Of a stretch of 46,825 nucleotides of DNA, positions 8,011 to 17,364 are shown one piece after another. How positions within the stretch are numbered: position 1 is the stretch's first letter; each line of letters starts with the position of its first letter. The DNA is from an uncultured Clostridia bacterium (GTDB lineage Bacteria > Bacillota > Clostridia > TANB77 > CAG-508), in the NCBI GenBank assembly GCA_947629555.1, contig CANRED010000001.1:66489-113313 (forward strand), given 5' to 3'. The translations under genes and the position numbers were made by a program. The notes under the pieces are model-generated. The model had not been told where the DNA came from. It ran no database searches and worked only from the letters and a program-made list of their open reading frames with translations.

Positions 8011-9354
8011 TTAAACTCCAATTCGTCTAGCCGTTACATATCTTTTTATATAACTTGCTTCATTTAATGATGAAACAATAACCCCTGTTGTTGCTGTTGA
8101 CGCATGTACAAATTGATTATTTCCTATGTATATTCCAACATGTCCAATTCCAGTATACGTTTTGTAATTACTAAAGAAAACTAAATCTCCTGGTTGTAAA
8201 TTAGCTTTATCTACGGCTACTCCATTATTTACCTGATTATCTGCTGTTCTATATACACTATATCCTAATTGTCCACATATATAATATACTAATCCTGAGC
8301 AGTCAAATCCTGTAGAAGGACTTGCTCCTCCATAAACATATCTATATCCTATATAACTTTTTGCCATTTCTGCTATTTGGTCTCCAACAGAACTTTTTGA
8401 AACTGTAGTTTCTACTTTTTCAGGCTCTGGTGTTTTTTGCTCTACAACTGCATTACTGATATTTGTTTCACTTTTTTGTGTATTTGGATTTTGTACCTCT
8501 TCTGTTTCTTGTCTTGGATTTGAACTTCTGCTTGTAGTTTGCTGTTTTGTATCAGAAATTAAGTGTTTTGCAATATAGCACTCTTGATTATTTAATCTTA
8601 TTTTATAAAAATTTTCTTCTTCTCCAATGATTGTAACCTCATTATTGAAATATAATGCAGTAACCATTTCTGAAGATGTTGTAGCTTTTGATCTTACTAT
8701 TGCTTGATTTACATTTACATATCCTACTTTTTCTGTATATGTATTTGAATCTACATTTTCAGATGTTTGCGTTTCATTTTTTATTAAATTGCTCTTTATC
8801 CATCCATAATTATTGTTGTATTTAACATACACAAAATTTCCCGCTACCTCTAATACCGTAACTGCCGTATTAGCGTTGATTGTATCTTTTATGCTTGATG
8901 TAATTACAGGTAATATATATACGTTTGCTTGTGCGCTTACGCTTTTTTCTCCTAATAAATCTACTTTTGGCTCTTCTGTAGTTGGTGTTTCTATTACTTC
9001 TGGTGTTTGAACTGTGTCTGGAGTTGTTGGTACTTCAGGTGTTGTTGGCGTTGTAGGAGTTGTTGATGTTGTTGGTATTGTTTCTTCGCCAATTTTTTTT
9101 ACGAAATCTTTTTTCATATATCCTTCATAATTACCGTAATCAGTATATTTTATTTTATACCATCCATCTACTTCTTCTATAATCTCTAATGATGCTGATT
9201 TATTTAATATTGTAACTATTCCAGAATTTGTATTTGGTTCTTTTCTTACTCTTACCCCATCTGTTGTTACTGTTCCCGTAACTGCATATACTTTAGATAT
9301 TCCTAAGGCAATAAGTATTATTGCAAAAAGCATAATTTTTTTTGCATATTTCAT
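8011..9354 (-). CDS. Secreted SH3b-repeat NlpC/P60 peptidoglycan endopeptidase
   Basis: A 447-residue exported cell-wall hydrolase. A signal peptide (about 1-25, ending near SKVYA) leads into three SH3b-type wall-binding modules (TDGVRVRKEPNTNSG; VYILPVITSSI; NQAIVRSKATTSSE). A Thr/Pro-rich linker follows the first module and a low-complexity linker the third. The C-terminal NlpC/P60 domain (about 330-447) has catalytic Cys352 in FDCSGLVYY, His405 in GHVGIYIG and a further His417 in FVHAS. It is expected to cut D-Glu-meso-DAP-type bonds in stem peptides during wall turnover. It lies 38 bp upstream of comEC on the same strand. Confidence 0.93.
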   Translation of the reverse strand: MKYAKKIMLFAIILIALGISKVYAVTGTVTTDGVRVRKEPNTNSGIVTILNKSASLEIIEEVDGWYKIKYTDYGNYEGYMKKDFVKKIGEETIPTTSTTPTTPTTPEVPTTPDTVQTPEVIETPTTEEPKVDLLGEKSVSAQANVYILPVITSSIKDTINANTAVTVLEVAGNFVYVKYNNNYGWIKSNLIKNETQTSENVDSNTYTEKVGYVNVNQAIVRSKATTSSEMVTALYFNNEVTIIGEEENFYKIRLNNQECYIAKHLISDTKQQTTSRSSNPRQETEEVQNPNTQKSETNISNAVVEQKTPEPEKVETTVSKSSVGDQIAEMAKSYIGYRYVYGGASPSTGFDCSGLVYYICGQLGYSVYRTADNQVNNGVAVDKANLQPGDLVFFSNYKTYTGIGHVGIYIGNNQFVHASTATTGVIVSSLNEASYIKRYVTARRIGV

Positions 9355-9422
9355 ACATTAACACTCCCAAATTTCCATTTTTCGTCATTATATATTTTTT
9401 TACTACTTTTGTCAATGTATGA

Positions 9423-10703
9423 TTACATAGTTATTCTTTTTATAATTTTTTCGCATTTATCATATATTTCGCCTTCATTTAAGCAATTTATCATCCTATT
9501 TTCCATTACTATTTTTCCATTTATAATAGTTGTTTCAACATTAGTGCCTTTTGCATTATAAACAATATCTGCAAAAATATTATTTATAGGTTTTGTAACA
9601 GATGTATCTAAATTCACAATTATTATATCTGCACATTTTCCTTCTTCTATACTTCCTATATTCTTCTCTAGCCCCAATGCTTTGGCACCATTTATAGTTG
9701 CCATTTTTATTACTTCATAGGCTGGTAAATCTTTAGGGTTTTCATTTATACCCTTTTGCAATAACGCTGTAAATTTCATAGTTTCAAACATATCTAAATT
9801 ACTACCACTACCTTGTCCATCTGTTCCAAGTGTTACATTAATATTTTGTTCTACCATTTCTTGTATTTTTGCAACTCCACAACCTAATTTTAAATTACTT
9901 ACAGGGCAATGTGATACAGAAATGTTTTTTAAAGTTGCAAGTTCTTCTATTTCTTTTTTAGTTAATTTTACTGCATGTGCTAATATTGTTGGAATTTCCG
10001 TAAAATATTTTTTTAATACATCTACAGGACTATTTACATTATAATCTTTCTTTATATCTTCAACCTCTTTTGAATTTTCACAAAAATGTATATGTGCTAA
10101 AAGATTATTTTCTTTTGCAAATTCTATAAATTTTTTTGTATCGTCTTCGTTAGTTGTATATAATCCATGAATTCCTGCATTAAATGATACAAGTTCGTTA
10201 TTTTTATACTTATCAATTAGTCGTTTTAAATCTTCTAATCTTTCCTCTGGATTATTACTCATTAAAGTTCTTGTTGTTTGAATTCTTACACCAGTTTCAG
10301 TAGTTGCTTTTATAATGTCATCTGTCATGAAATACATATCGTTTATTGTTGTACATCCAGTTTTTATCATTTCTATGCAAGATAAATATGTTGCATAATA
10401 TATGTCTTCATTTGTTAATTTATCCTCCATTGGCCAAATTTTTTCTTCTAACCATTGCTGTAAGCCGTATCCATCTAATGTTTCTCTAAATATACTCATA
10501 CTAATGTGTGCATGTGTATTAATTAAACCTGGCATTACTATTTTCCCAGTTGCGTCTATTATTTTTACATCTGATTCTACTTGTATATTTTTTCCTATCT
10601 TTTCTATAATATTGTTGTTTATTAGTATATCTACATTTTCTTCATACTTTTCTCTTTTTTGGTCCATTGATATTACATTTGCATTTTTTATTAACATTTT
10701 CAT
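9423..10703 (-). CDS. mtaD: 5'-methylthioadenosine/S-adenosylhomocysteine deaminase (amidohydrolase)
   Basis: A 426-residue cytosolic metal-dependent hydrolase that deaminates methylthioadenosine and S-adenosylhomocysteine to the inosine forms, salvaging SAM by-products. The N-terminal metal site is GLINTHAHISMSIFR, followed by the family hallmark WLEEKIWPMED and TGCTTINDMYF. Further ligands are in LAHIHFCE, ILAHAV and LGTDGQGSGSNLDM. The ADIIIVNLD stretch near the C terminus is typical of the small beta domain. Length is standard for MtaD. Related guanine or chlorohydrolase amidohydrolases are less likely given WPMED. It stands alone between the NlpC/P60 gene and alr. Confidence 0.88.
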   Translation of the reverse strand: MKMLIKNANVISMDQKREKYEENVDILINNNIIEKIGKNIQVESDVKIIDATGKIVMPGLINTHAHISMSIFRETLDGYGLQQWLEEKIWPMEDKLTNEDIYYATYLSCIEMIKTGCTTINDMYFMTDDIIKATTETGVRIQTTRTLMSNNPEERLEDLKRLIDKYKNNELVSFNAGIHGLYTTNEDDTKKFIEFAKENNLLAHIHFCENSKEVEDIKKDYNVNSPVDVLKKYFTEIPTILAHAVKLTKKEIEELATLKNISVSHCPVSNLKLGCGVAKIQEMVEQNINVTLGTDGQGSGSNLDMFETMKFTALLQKGINENPKDLPAYEVIKMATINGAKALGLEKNIGSIEEGKCADIIIVNLDTSVTKPINNIFADIVYNAKGTNVETTIINGKIVMENRMINCLNEGEIYDKCEKIIKRITM

Positions 10704-10842
10704 ATTTATTCACCATTCCTTTTTAGAACACAAATTAAGTTTTATAGTGCTAGGGATACAAGACAAAACTTCTTGAAATAGCCTTGTGGTTATCGAAAAA
10801 TTTTTGACCGCAGCCTAACCACACAATATGCTAATTATTATC

Positions 10843-11943
10843 TTAAGAAACATATTCTCTTGGCACCCTATTAGATATACAACTTAATATCTCGTAATTA
10901 ATTGTATTACAATCTTTTGCTAAATCTTCTAATGTTATATTTTCATTATCAAATATAACAACCTCATCTCCTATATTTGTATTTGGAATATCTGTTACAT
11001 CCACCATAAAGCTATCCATACATACTGTTCCAACGATAGGTGCAAATTTTCCATTAATATAAACTTTTCCTTTGTTTGTAAGTTCTCTTCTTATCCCATC
11101 TGCATAGCCTATTGGAACTGTTGCTATTACAGATTTTTTATTTGTTATATATTTTCTATTATAACTAATAGCAGTACCTTCATCCACTTGCTTTATAAAA
11201 GAAATTTTTGATTTTAATTTTGCACTTGGTTTTAATTCTAAATTATTTTTTAGAGATTCATCTGGGTAATACCCATATATACTTATTCCAGGTCTTACTA
11301 AATTATAATGAGCTTCTGGATATGCCATTACACCTGCACTATTGCATGTATGCTTATATTTTATTTCAATATTTTCTTTTTCTAATTCCTTTAGTACAAA
11401 TTCAAAATTTTCAATTTGCATATTCGTATATTCTCTTGATGTATCAGCTGATGAAAAATGCGCATAAATTCCTTCTATATTTATATTATTTAACTTTTGT
11501 AATTCTTTAATAAAATTAACTGCCTCTTTCGGTTTTACTCCAACTCTTCCCATTCCTGTATCAATTTCTACATGTACATTTGTTATTACTTGCTTTTTCT
11601 TTGAATATTCATTTAATTTCTTTGCAAAATCCAATACAGCAATTCCTGGAGTTAATTTATTATCTACTATATATGAAATTTCTTCTTCTAGTGGTTGATT
11701 TAAAATTACTATTGGCATATTAAAGTCGCGCTTTCTTAAATTAACACCTTCTTCAGCTAAAGCAACTGCTACTATCTTTATATTATTTTTTAGCAAGGTG
11801 TCTTTTAACCCAATATCTCCCATACCATAAGCAGTTGCCTTTATAACTGGCATTATTTCTGTTTCAGTTTTTAATTTTGCTTTTATACTCTTTATATTAA
11901 AATCTATTGCAGATAAATCAATATATAATTTTGTTGCACGCAT
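10843..11943 (-). CDS. alr: Alanine racemase
   Basis: A 366-residue PLP enzyme interconverting L- and D-alanine for peptidoglycan. PLP lysine is Lys35 in VIKATAYGMG, where most family members have VKANAYGHG, so the Asn to Thr and His to Met changes are mild departures. Other features are HIDTG-type EIDTGMGRVGV, TCNSAGVMAYP, RPGISIYGYYPDE, the catalytic-tyrosine motif AISYNRKYI, and PIGYADGIRR and GTVCMDSFMVDVTD in the C-terminal barrel. It starts at ATG 11943 after AAGGAGG. It follows addB by 12 bp, so the two are probably cotranscribed. Downstream, 10785-10823 has an 8-bp inverted repeat without a T run. Confidence 0.95.
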   Translation of the reverse strand: MRATKLYIDLSAIDFNIKSIKAKLKTETEIMPVIKATAYGMGDIGLKDTLLKNNIKIVAVALAEEGVNLRKRDFNMPIVILNQPLEEEISYIVDNKLTPGIAVLDFAKKLNEYSKKKQVITNVHVEIDTGMGRVGVKPKEAVNFIKELQKLNNINIEGIYAHFSSADTSREYTNMQIENFEFVLKELEKENIEIKYKHTCNSAGVMAYPEAHYNLVRPGISIYGYYPDESLKNNLELKPSAKLKSKISFIKQVDEGTAISYNRKYITNKKSVIATVPIGYADGIRRELTNKGKVYINGKFAPIVGTVCMDSFMVDVTDIPNTNIGDEVVIFDNENITLEDLAKDCNTINYEILSCISNRVPREYVS

Positions 11944-11955
11944 TTATTTTCCTCC

Positions 11956-14900
11956 TTATTTTATTTGGTTTATTTTATCCATACATTCTTCTTTAGATAA
12001 ATTACTTATGTATTCATATTCGTTTTGATTTGCATTAAATTTGCAAATAGATTTATAAGCACAATATTCACAAGGTGTATTTTTTGTTTTAGCATCATAA
12101 CATGGTTTTATATCAATTTTGCCTGAAAGTATTTCCTTTGATATTTGTTTTATTAATTTATTTATATATTTCTGCATTTTTTCAAATTCTTCTTTTGTTG
12201 CTATGCTAGATTTACTCTGGCTTATTTGTCCGTCTTTATCTACATATACTGGTAAAATATTTGAATACCCTTTGTCTAATCTGTTATCCATCATTTTAAT
12301 TATATTTATATCTGCTAAAATTAGTCCCTTCATTTTAAATTGCTTTTTTATTTCTTCTTCTATTTCATAATCTGTTAAATTTTTATTGTTCTTTATAACA
12401 GGCTCTATTAAGTTAAAATACAAAACACCTGCTGGTAATACATCTTCTATTTTTGTTATTGCATCCATATAAGTAAGTAATTGAATTTGTAAGCCCGCTA
12501 TCACTTGATTTAACTCTATATTTTTTGCAGAAGATTTATAATCTATTATTCTTATGTATTTCCCGTCACTCGTTTTTGCAATATCAACTCTATCTATTTT
12601 TCCAGTTACTTCAATTTTTTTGCCATCTTCTAAATCTAATGTTATTGGTGGATATTCCCCTTCATTTGAAAAAGACATTTCATTTCCTAATATATCAAAA
12701 TTACTCACAGATAACTGATATACAATATATTCTATAGACTGCAATATTACCTTTTTTAGTTTGTTCGTTAAAACTATAAATTTAGGTGTACTAGAAAAAA
12801 TATAGTTCTTTTTTAAATTTAATTTTTCTTCTATTATTGCATTTACTATTTGTTTTATATCATCTTTTTCTAAGTTTCTAATTCCTATTTCCTTTTCTTT
12901 TACAGTATCAAAGAATTCATCAATAACTTCATGCATAAATGAGCCTGTATCTATTGCTTGAATTTTCTGGGTTTCTTTTTCACACACGTTTAATCCATAT
13001 TTCAAAAAGAAAGAAAACGGACATTTTCTGTACTGTTCTAATCGTGATACACTAGTTTTTAAAACAGTTCCATACATCTTTTCCAAATATTTATCTTTTA
13101 TAGGTTCAGTTTTATTAGTATATTTAAGTCCTTCTATTGCACTATCTAACTTTTCTTGCCACTCGTCATTTTGTTTGTATAAATTATACACATTAAACCA
13201 TATATTATCTATTTTTTCGCCATCATTATATGCTCTAATATTTGTTAGTAAATTTTCGAAAGTATTTGCTTTTGTAATTATTTCATTGTCATTATTCATT
13301 AAATAGCTAGTCTCTGTTAAATTTGGATTGATTCTTCTTATTTTTGAAACAATAATTGATGGTCTTAATGCTCTAGACTCTCTATCTGTTGAAGGATAAG
13401 ATAAAAATAATTTTTCTTCTGCAGTAGTAAAGGCTTTATATATATTAAACTGATCTTCATATAATTGTTCTTCCGTTCCTTTAGCTATTTCTACATCATT
13501 TTCTTTTAAAATTTTTCTATCCTCATCATCTAAAAATCCTTCGTCGCTATTTACACTTGGGAAAACTCCATCATTTAACCCTATTATAAATATAGCTTTT
13601 ACTTTATGGCTTCTTGACCTATCCACATCTCCAACAATAACTTGATCTAATGTTGCGGGTATATTTTTTAAACTACTATTCAAAAATCCTATTTTTAATA
13701 GTTCTTTATAATTGTCAAAAGTTATATTTTCGTCTCCAAATATTAAAACTATTTCATCTAATAAATTTATAATTAAATTTTTACTTGAGCTATATTCGTT
13801 TGCTACATCTACTTCATTTATTTGTTGTAAAAATTCTATTTTTTTATCTACCATTTCAAAAATTTTATTTTCTATTAAAAATTTGTAAAGCTCCTCGCTT
13901 ATTTGCTTTACTGTTTTATTTTTACTTATATTATTTTTAAATTTCATTAATGGTTCTACTATTTGCAATCTTAATGTATTTAATTTTTCTTGAGTTTCAT
14001 CTAAATCATATTTCCAATCCTCTTCATACCACTTTTTACCTTTAATACCATACTTAATACAATAATTTTCTAATTCAAAAATGTCATCCTTTTCTAAATT
14101 CAAAAATCCTGTTTTTATATAATTAAACATACTTTCATAAGACCAATTATTTGTAAAAATATCTATTACTGCCAAAATATATTTTATTAATACATTTTGG
14201 CTTAGGTCTCTTTCCTCATCCATAAAAACAGGTATTTTATATTTTCCAAATATTGCTTTTATTAAAGAAGAATATGTATCTATATTTTTAGTTATAATAG
14301 CAATATCTTTGTATCTCATATTTTCGTCTCTTACTAATTTAATTATATTTTTCGCAACATAGTCAATTTCTGAATATGGATTTGTTGCCAAAAATAATTT
14401 TATATTCTCATTATTATTTTTGTATTTATCATATTTTATATTATATATATTTTTTTCTAAATGTTTCAATTCTTCATTCTTAAATCTATTGGTGCTAGTT
14501 AATTCTACTGGCTCTAAAATTTCTGCTCCTACATTTGTAGCACATTGAATTAATTTTTCTGCTGTTACTTTATTTGAATAAAATATATCTGTATCCATGT
14601 TTTGAGCCTTTTGAATAGTATCTGCACAAATTGTAACATTTACCTCGTTTGCAATTTTTAATAAACTTTCTATTAAATTATATTCTTGCTTTGTAAATCC
14701 AGCAAATTCATCAATATATATTATTGAATCTTTAAACATTTCACTTTGTTCTATTTTTGTTGATAATATAGTTAGTACATCATCTTCATCTATATAATTA
14801 TTTTTTAAATTTTCCTCATATAAACTATAAATTAAATTTATATCATTTAATTTTGATAACAAATATTTATCTTCTATTTTATTTATTGTTTCTTGTAATA

Positions 14901-15054
14901 CTTGTAAAGAAACATTATGCTTTTTAAAATCTTTAAAAGTTCTTGAAACTACGTCAACGTTTTCATCTGTATTACCTAAAAATTTTAAATTATTCTTTTG
15001 CTTCTTTAATATATTGTATATAAGCATAGATTTTCCTGCTTTTGTTAAATGCAC
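11956..15054 (-). CDS. addB: AddB helicase-nuclease subunit, main part downstream of a frameshift
   Basis: This frame holds all but about the first 80 residues of AddB, the partner of AddA in the recombinational repair nuclease-helicase. Seen in order: helicase-like region (IIYIDEFAGFTKQEY; DRSRSHKVKAIFIIGLND), then the RecB-type nuclease domain with RIIDYKSSAK and VIAGLQIQLLTYMDAI. The 4Fe-4S cysteines are C in EQYRKCPFSFF and the C-terminal CEYCAYKSIC. The Walker A loop lies in the adjacent upstream frame (15056-15298). Removing one base from GGCC at 15067-15070 joins the frames as EVGGVNNVHLTKAGKSML, restoring a protein of about 1,113 residues, close to family length. The gene is therefore a recent pseudogene or an assembly error. 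No addA is adjacent, which is unusual. Confidence 0.88.
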   Translation of the reverse strand: MHLTKAGKSMLIYNILKKQKNNLKFLGNTDENVDVVSRTFKDFKKHNVSLQVLQETINKIEDKYLLSKLNDINLIYSLYEENLKNNYIDEDDVLTILSTKIEQSEMFKDSIIYIDEFAGFTKQEYNLIESLLKIANEVNVTICADTIQKAQNMDTDIFYSNKVTAEKLIQCATNVGAEILEPVELTSTNRFKNEELKHLEKNIYNIKYDKYKNNNENIKLFLATNPYSEIDYVAKNIIKLVRDENMRYKDIAIITKNIDTYSSLIKAIFGKYKIPVFMDEERDLSQNVLIKYILAVIDIFTNNWSYESMFNYIKTGFLNLEKDDIFELENYCIKYGIKGKKWYEEDWKYDLDETQEKLNTLRLQIVEPLMKFKNNISKNKTVKQISEELYKFLIENKIFEMVDKKIEFLQQINEVDVANEYSSSKNLIINLLDEIVLIFGDENITFDNYKELLKIGFLNSSLKNIPATLDQVIVGDVDRSRSHKVKAIFIIGLNDGVFPSVNSDEGFLDDEDRKILKENDVEIAKGTEEQLYEDQFNIYKAFTTAEEKLFLSYPSTDRESRALRPSIIVSKIRRINPNLTETSYLMNNDNEIITKANTFENLLTNIRAYNDGEKIDNIWFNVYNLYKQNDEWQEKLDSAIEGLKYTNKTEPIKDKYLEKMYGTVLKTSVSRLEQYRKCPFSFFLKYGLNVCEKETQKIQAIDTGSFMHEVIDEFFDTVKEKEIGIRNLEKDDIKQIVNAIIEEKLNLKKNYIFSSTPKFIVLTNKLKKVILQSIEYIVYQLSVSNFDILGNEMSFSNEGEYPPITLDLEDGKKIEVTGKIDRVDIAKTSDGKYIRIIDYKSSAKNIELNQVIAGLQIQLLTYMDAITKIEDVLPAGVLYFNLIEPVIKNNKNLTDYEIEEEIKKQFKMKGLILADINIIKMMDNRLDKGYSNILPVYVDKDGQISQSKSSIATKEEFEKMQKYINKLIKQISKEILSGKIDIKPCYDAKTKNTPCEYCAYKSICKFNANQNEYEYISNLSKEECMDKINQIK

Positions 15055-15055
15055 A

Positions 15056-15298
15056 TTATTTACTCCGGCCTACTTCTGTAAATATTCTGTCTGCCATACG
15101 ATTAAAATTTATTACTTCTGCATTTATTACACTATTTGTATTTAATGTTTCTAATAATTTCTGTTCTGCGGTAAAAGAAAATTGCTCTGGTGTTATAATA
15201 TATATCTTGTTGCTTTTATTTATATTTTCTTTTATTTTATTAAAACAATATGTAGTTTTTCCAGTTCCTGCTCTACCATATATTAATCTTAATCCCAT
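15056..15298 (-). pseudogene. addB: AddB N-terminal fragment (Walker A) before a 1-nt frameshift
   Basis: This 80-codon frame encodes the AddB N terminus: LIYGRAGTGKTTYCF (Walker A), IITPEQFSFTAEQKLLE and NFNRMADRIFTEVG. It then runs out of frame into RSK-stop at 15056. The ATG at 15298 has a GGGAGG site, so this is the true gene start. The same protein continues one base out of frame at 15054 and below. Confidence 0.87.
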
Positions 15299-15422
15299 TG
15301 CAACCTCCCTTTGTTTTTAATTTATTATATAAATTATTTTTTCATTAGTCAATTACATTATTGTCATAAAAAATCATATTTTACATATACTAAAAAATTA
15401 TAATTATATGTACAAATTTATA

Positions 15423-15451
15423 TTGCATACAGAGATTTTTTGTGCTATACT
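15423..15451 (+). promoter_or_regulatory. Predicted lemA promoter
   Basis: TTGCAT (15423-15428), 17-nt spacer, TATACT (15446-15451), 33 bp before the lemA start and divergent from addB. Confidence 0.6.
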
Positions 15452-15484
15452 GCAATTATAAATTCAAAAAGGGAGGTCTATATT

Positions 15485-16036
15485 ATGGTATATATTATAA
15501 TTGCAATTATTGTTATTTTAATTTTAGCAATCATTGCTATATACAATAGTTTAGTTACTTTAAGACAAAGAGTAAGAAATTCTTGGAGCCAAATTGATGT
15601 ACAACTTCAAAGAAGATTTGATTTGATTCCAAACTTAGTTGAATCTGTAAAAGGTTACATGAAACATGAAAGTGAAGTTCTAGAAAAAGTTACTGCTTTA
15701 AGAACATCTTGGGCTAGTGCAAAAACAGTTGCAGAAAAATCTGAATTAGATAATCAACTTTCAGGAGCATTAAAAACTATAATGGCAGTTTCTGAAAACT
15801 ATCCAGATTTAAAAGCTAATCAAAATTTCTCTGAATTGCAAGAAGAATTAAGAGCAACAGAAAATAAAATATCAGCATCTCGTCAATTTTATAATGATAC
15901 AGTAACAAGATACAATACAAAATTAGAAGTTGTTCCTTCTAATATAATTGCTGGTATGTTTGGTTTTAAACCAGAAGAATTATTTGAGGCAGAAAGCCAA
16001 GAAGCAAGAAAAAATGTAAAAGTAGACTTTAATTAA
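15485..16036 (+). CDS. lemA: LemA family membrane protein
   Basis: About 183 residues. One N-terminal transmembrane helix ([22 protein letters not shown]) is followed by a helical domain with the family pattern [28 protein letters not shown], continuing to FQLQ-like [14 protein letters not shown] and ending in the characteristic FxxEEL segment [12 protein letters not shown]. LemA proteins are widespread, poorly understood and often paired with an M48 protease, as here (htpX, 66 bp downstream). The start is set at ATG 15485 after GGGAGGTC, not the upstream in-frame ATG at 15440. It has its own promoter, and a hairpin lies between it and htpX. Confidence 0.93.
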   Translation: MVYIIIAIIVILILAIIAIYNSLVTLRQRVRNSWSQIDVQLQRRFDLIPNLVESVKGYMKHESEVLEKVTALRTSWASAKTVAEKSELDNQLSGALKTIMAVSENYPDLKANQNFSELQEELRATENKISASRQFYNDTVTRYNTKLEVVPSNIIAGMFGFKPEELFEAESQEARKNVKVDFN

Positions 16037-16048
16037 TATTGTAAAAAG

Positions 16049-16089
16049 GGATAGTATATAAGTTTTTTCTTATACTCTATCCTTTTTTT
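16049..16089 (+). terminator. Terminator or attenuator between lemA and htpX
   Basis: A hairpin of about 14 bp with two mismatches (GGATAG/CTATCC base; ATAAG/CTTAT top) around a T-rich loop at 16049-16082, followed by seven T. It ends just before the htpX ribosome site AAAGGA, so it would let only part of the lemA transcript continue into htpX. Confidence 0.75.
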
Positions 16090-16102
16090 GAAAGGAATTT
16101 TT

Positions 16103-16987
16103 ATGTACGAAGATATAAGAAATAATAAAATAAAAACTGATATAGTTGTTTTTGGTTTTATTTTAATGGTTACATTAATTATATATTTTATTTGTATGGC
16201 TTTTGATTTAGGTACTTTTTCTGTTGTTTTTGCATTTACTTTTTCAGTAATATCTGCTTGGGCAACTTATTATAATTGTGACAAGATTATTTTATCAATG
16301 AGTAAAGCAAGACCTGCAACACATGAAGAAGATCAAAAATTAGTTAATATATTAGATACTCTTATGCTATCTAGCGGTCTTACGTATAAACCTAAATTAT
16401 ATGTCGTAGAAGATTCTCAACCCAATGCTTTCGCAACAGGTAGAAATCCGGAACACTCTGTTATATGCGTAACAACTGGCCTTTTAGAAAAGCTAAATTA
16501 CTATGAATTAGAAGGTGTAATAGCACATGAAATGTCACATATAAAAAATTATGACATTAGATTATCTGCTGTTGTAACTGTTATGCTCGGATTAATTGTT
16601 ATGCTATCTGATATTTTTTCAAGATGGACATTTCGCTCTAGTAGAAAGGATAATGATAGTAATGGCAATCCTATTCTTATGATTATTGGACTTGTTTTGC
16701 TTATATTAGCGCCATTATTTGGTCAATTAATGCAACTTGCAATATCTAGAAGAAGAGAATATTTAGCAGATGCCACAGCAGTTGAATTTACAAGAAACCC
16801 AGATGGACTAATATCTGCTCTTTCAAAATTGGATGAAGATCCAGATGAATTAGAGGTTGCTAATTCTTCTACTGCACACATGTATATTGTATGTCCTCTA
16901 AAATCTAAAAAGAAAAAAACAAGTAGTTTATTTTCTACTCATCCACCAATAGCAGACAGAATCGAAGCAATTAGAAATTTAAAATAA
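16103..16987 (+). CDS. htpX: HtpX-type M48 membrane zinc protease
   Basis: About 294 residues. HtpX degrades misfolded membrane proteins. Two N-terminal helices precede the cytosolic zinc site HEMSHIKNYDIR (HExxH), a further helix pair (VTVMLGLIVMLSDIF; LMIIGLVLLILAPLFGQLM), then the third zinc ligand in REYLADATAVEFTR and the terminal FSTHPPIADRIEAIRNL. All catalytic residues are present. The start is ATG 16103 with AAAGGA 6 nt upstream; a TTG five codons earlier lies inside the hairpin T run and is rejected. Its expression may depend on read-through from lemA. Confidence 0.93.
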   Translation: MYEDIRNNKIKTDIVVFGFILMVTLIIYFICMAFDLGTFSVVFAFTFSVISAWATYYNCDKIILSMSKARPATHEEDQKLVNILDTLMLSSGLTYKPKLYVVEDSQPNAFATGRNPEHSVICVTTGLLEKLNYYELEGVIAHEMSHIKNYDIRLSAVVTVMLGLIVMLSDIFSRWTFRSSRKDNDSNGNPILMIIGLVLLILAPLFGQLMQLAISRRREYLADATAVEFTRNPDGLISALSKLDEDPDELEVANSSTAHMYIVCPLKSKKKKTSSLFSTHPPIADRIEAIRNLK

Positions 16988-17037
16988 ACTTTGGTCGCTA
17001 TATAAACCGCATATCATAATATGAATTATAATAAAAT

Positions 17038-17073
17038 TAATGAATCCATAGCAAAATTGCTATGGATTCATTA
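17038..17073. repeat. Long perfect palindrome downstream of htpX
   Basis: Two 17-bp arms (17038-17054 and 17057-17073) match perfectly, with 2 nt between (a 4-6 nt loop in RNA). There is no T run after it, so it is not a typical intrinsic terminator; it may protect the htpX mRNA 3' end. The surrounding 16988-17364 also holds REP copy 3 and the promoter of the next gene. Confidence 0.85.
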
Positions 17074-17140
17074 GTCTAGGAGAAATTTCAAATTATTGGT
17101 TTCCTCCTATTTTTATTGCTCTGGAAAAATCGATGCAAAC

Positions 17141-17167
17141 TGTAGGGGTCGGCGTCCCCGACGACCC
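17141..17167 (+). repeat. REP-like palindrome, copy 3 (GGGTCG type, opposite orientation)
   Basis: TGTAG (17141-17145) directly precedes the arms GGGTCGGCG (17146-17154) and CGACGACCC (17159-17167), with loop TCCC and one stem mismatch. The GTAG foot is on the plus strand, unlike most copies in this window. Confidence 0.8.
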
Positions 17168-17233
17168 ATGTGGCAAAGCCACTTTTCTTGTTTTATTAAA
17201 ATCACATTCTTACTTGGAACAAATAATTAACTA

Positions 17234-17287
17234 TTGTGTTTTACATAATTCTATGATATAATTATTAACATGCTAGAATACTCTAGC
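17234..17287 (+). promoter_or_regulatory. Predicted promoter with a palindromic site for the orphan membrane gene
   Basis: TTGTGT (17234-17239), 17-nt spacer, TATAAT (17257-17262). A perfect inverted repeat GCTAGA-ATAC-TCTAGC (17272-17287) begins 9 bp after the -10, around the start of the transcript, where a repressor could act. The 5' UTR is about 95 nt. Confidence 0.5.
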
Positions 17288-17364
17288 GTTTATCTTATTC
17301 TCCTGTTTTTCAGGTATATATATATTCATCAACAGTAAAAATATATTTTTAGGAGGTAATTCTT

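Noticed and set aside
8813..9010. Thr/Pro repeat in the NlpC/P60 gene considered as a separate tandem repeat feature
   Set aside because: It is an ordinary low-complexity linker between wall-binding modules.
10402..10776. Plus-strand frame of 124 codons opposite mtaD
   Set aside because: Antisense to a conserved enzyme, with low-complexity hydrophobic sequence and no convincing ribosome site.
10785..10823. Inverted repeat TGTGGTTA/TAACCACA after alr
   Set aside because: The loop is about 23 nt and no T run follows, so I do not call it a terminator.
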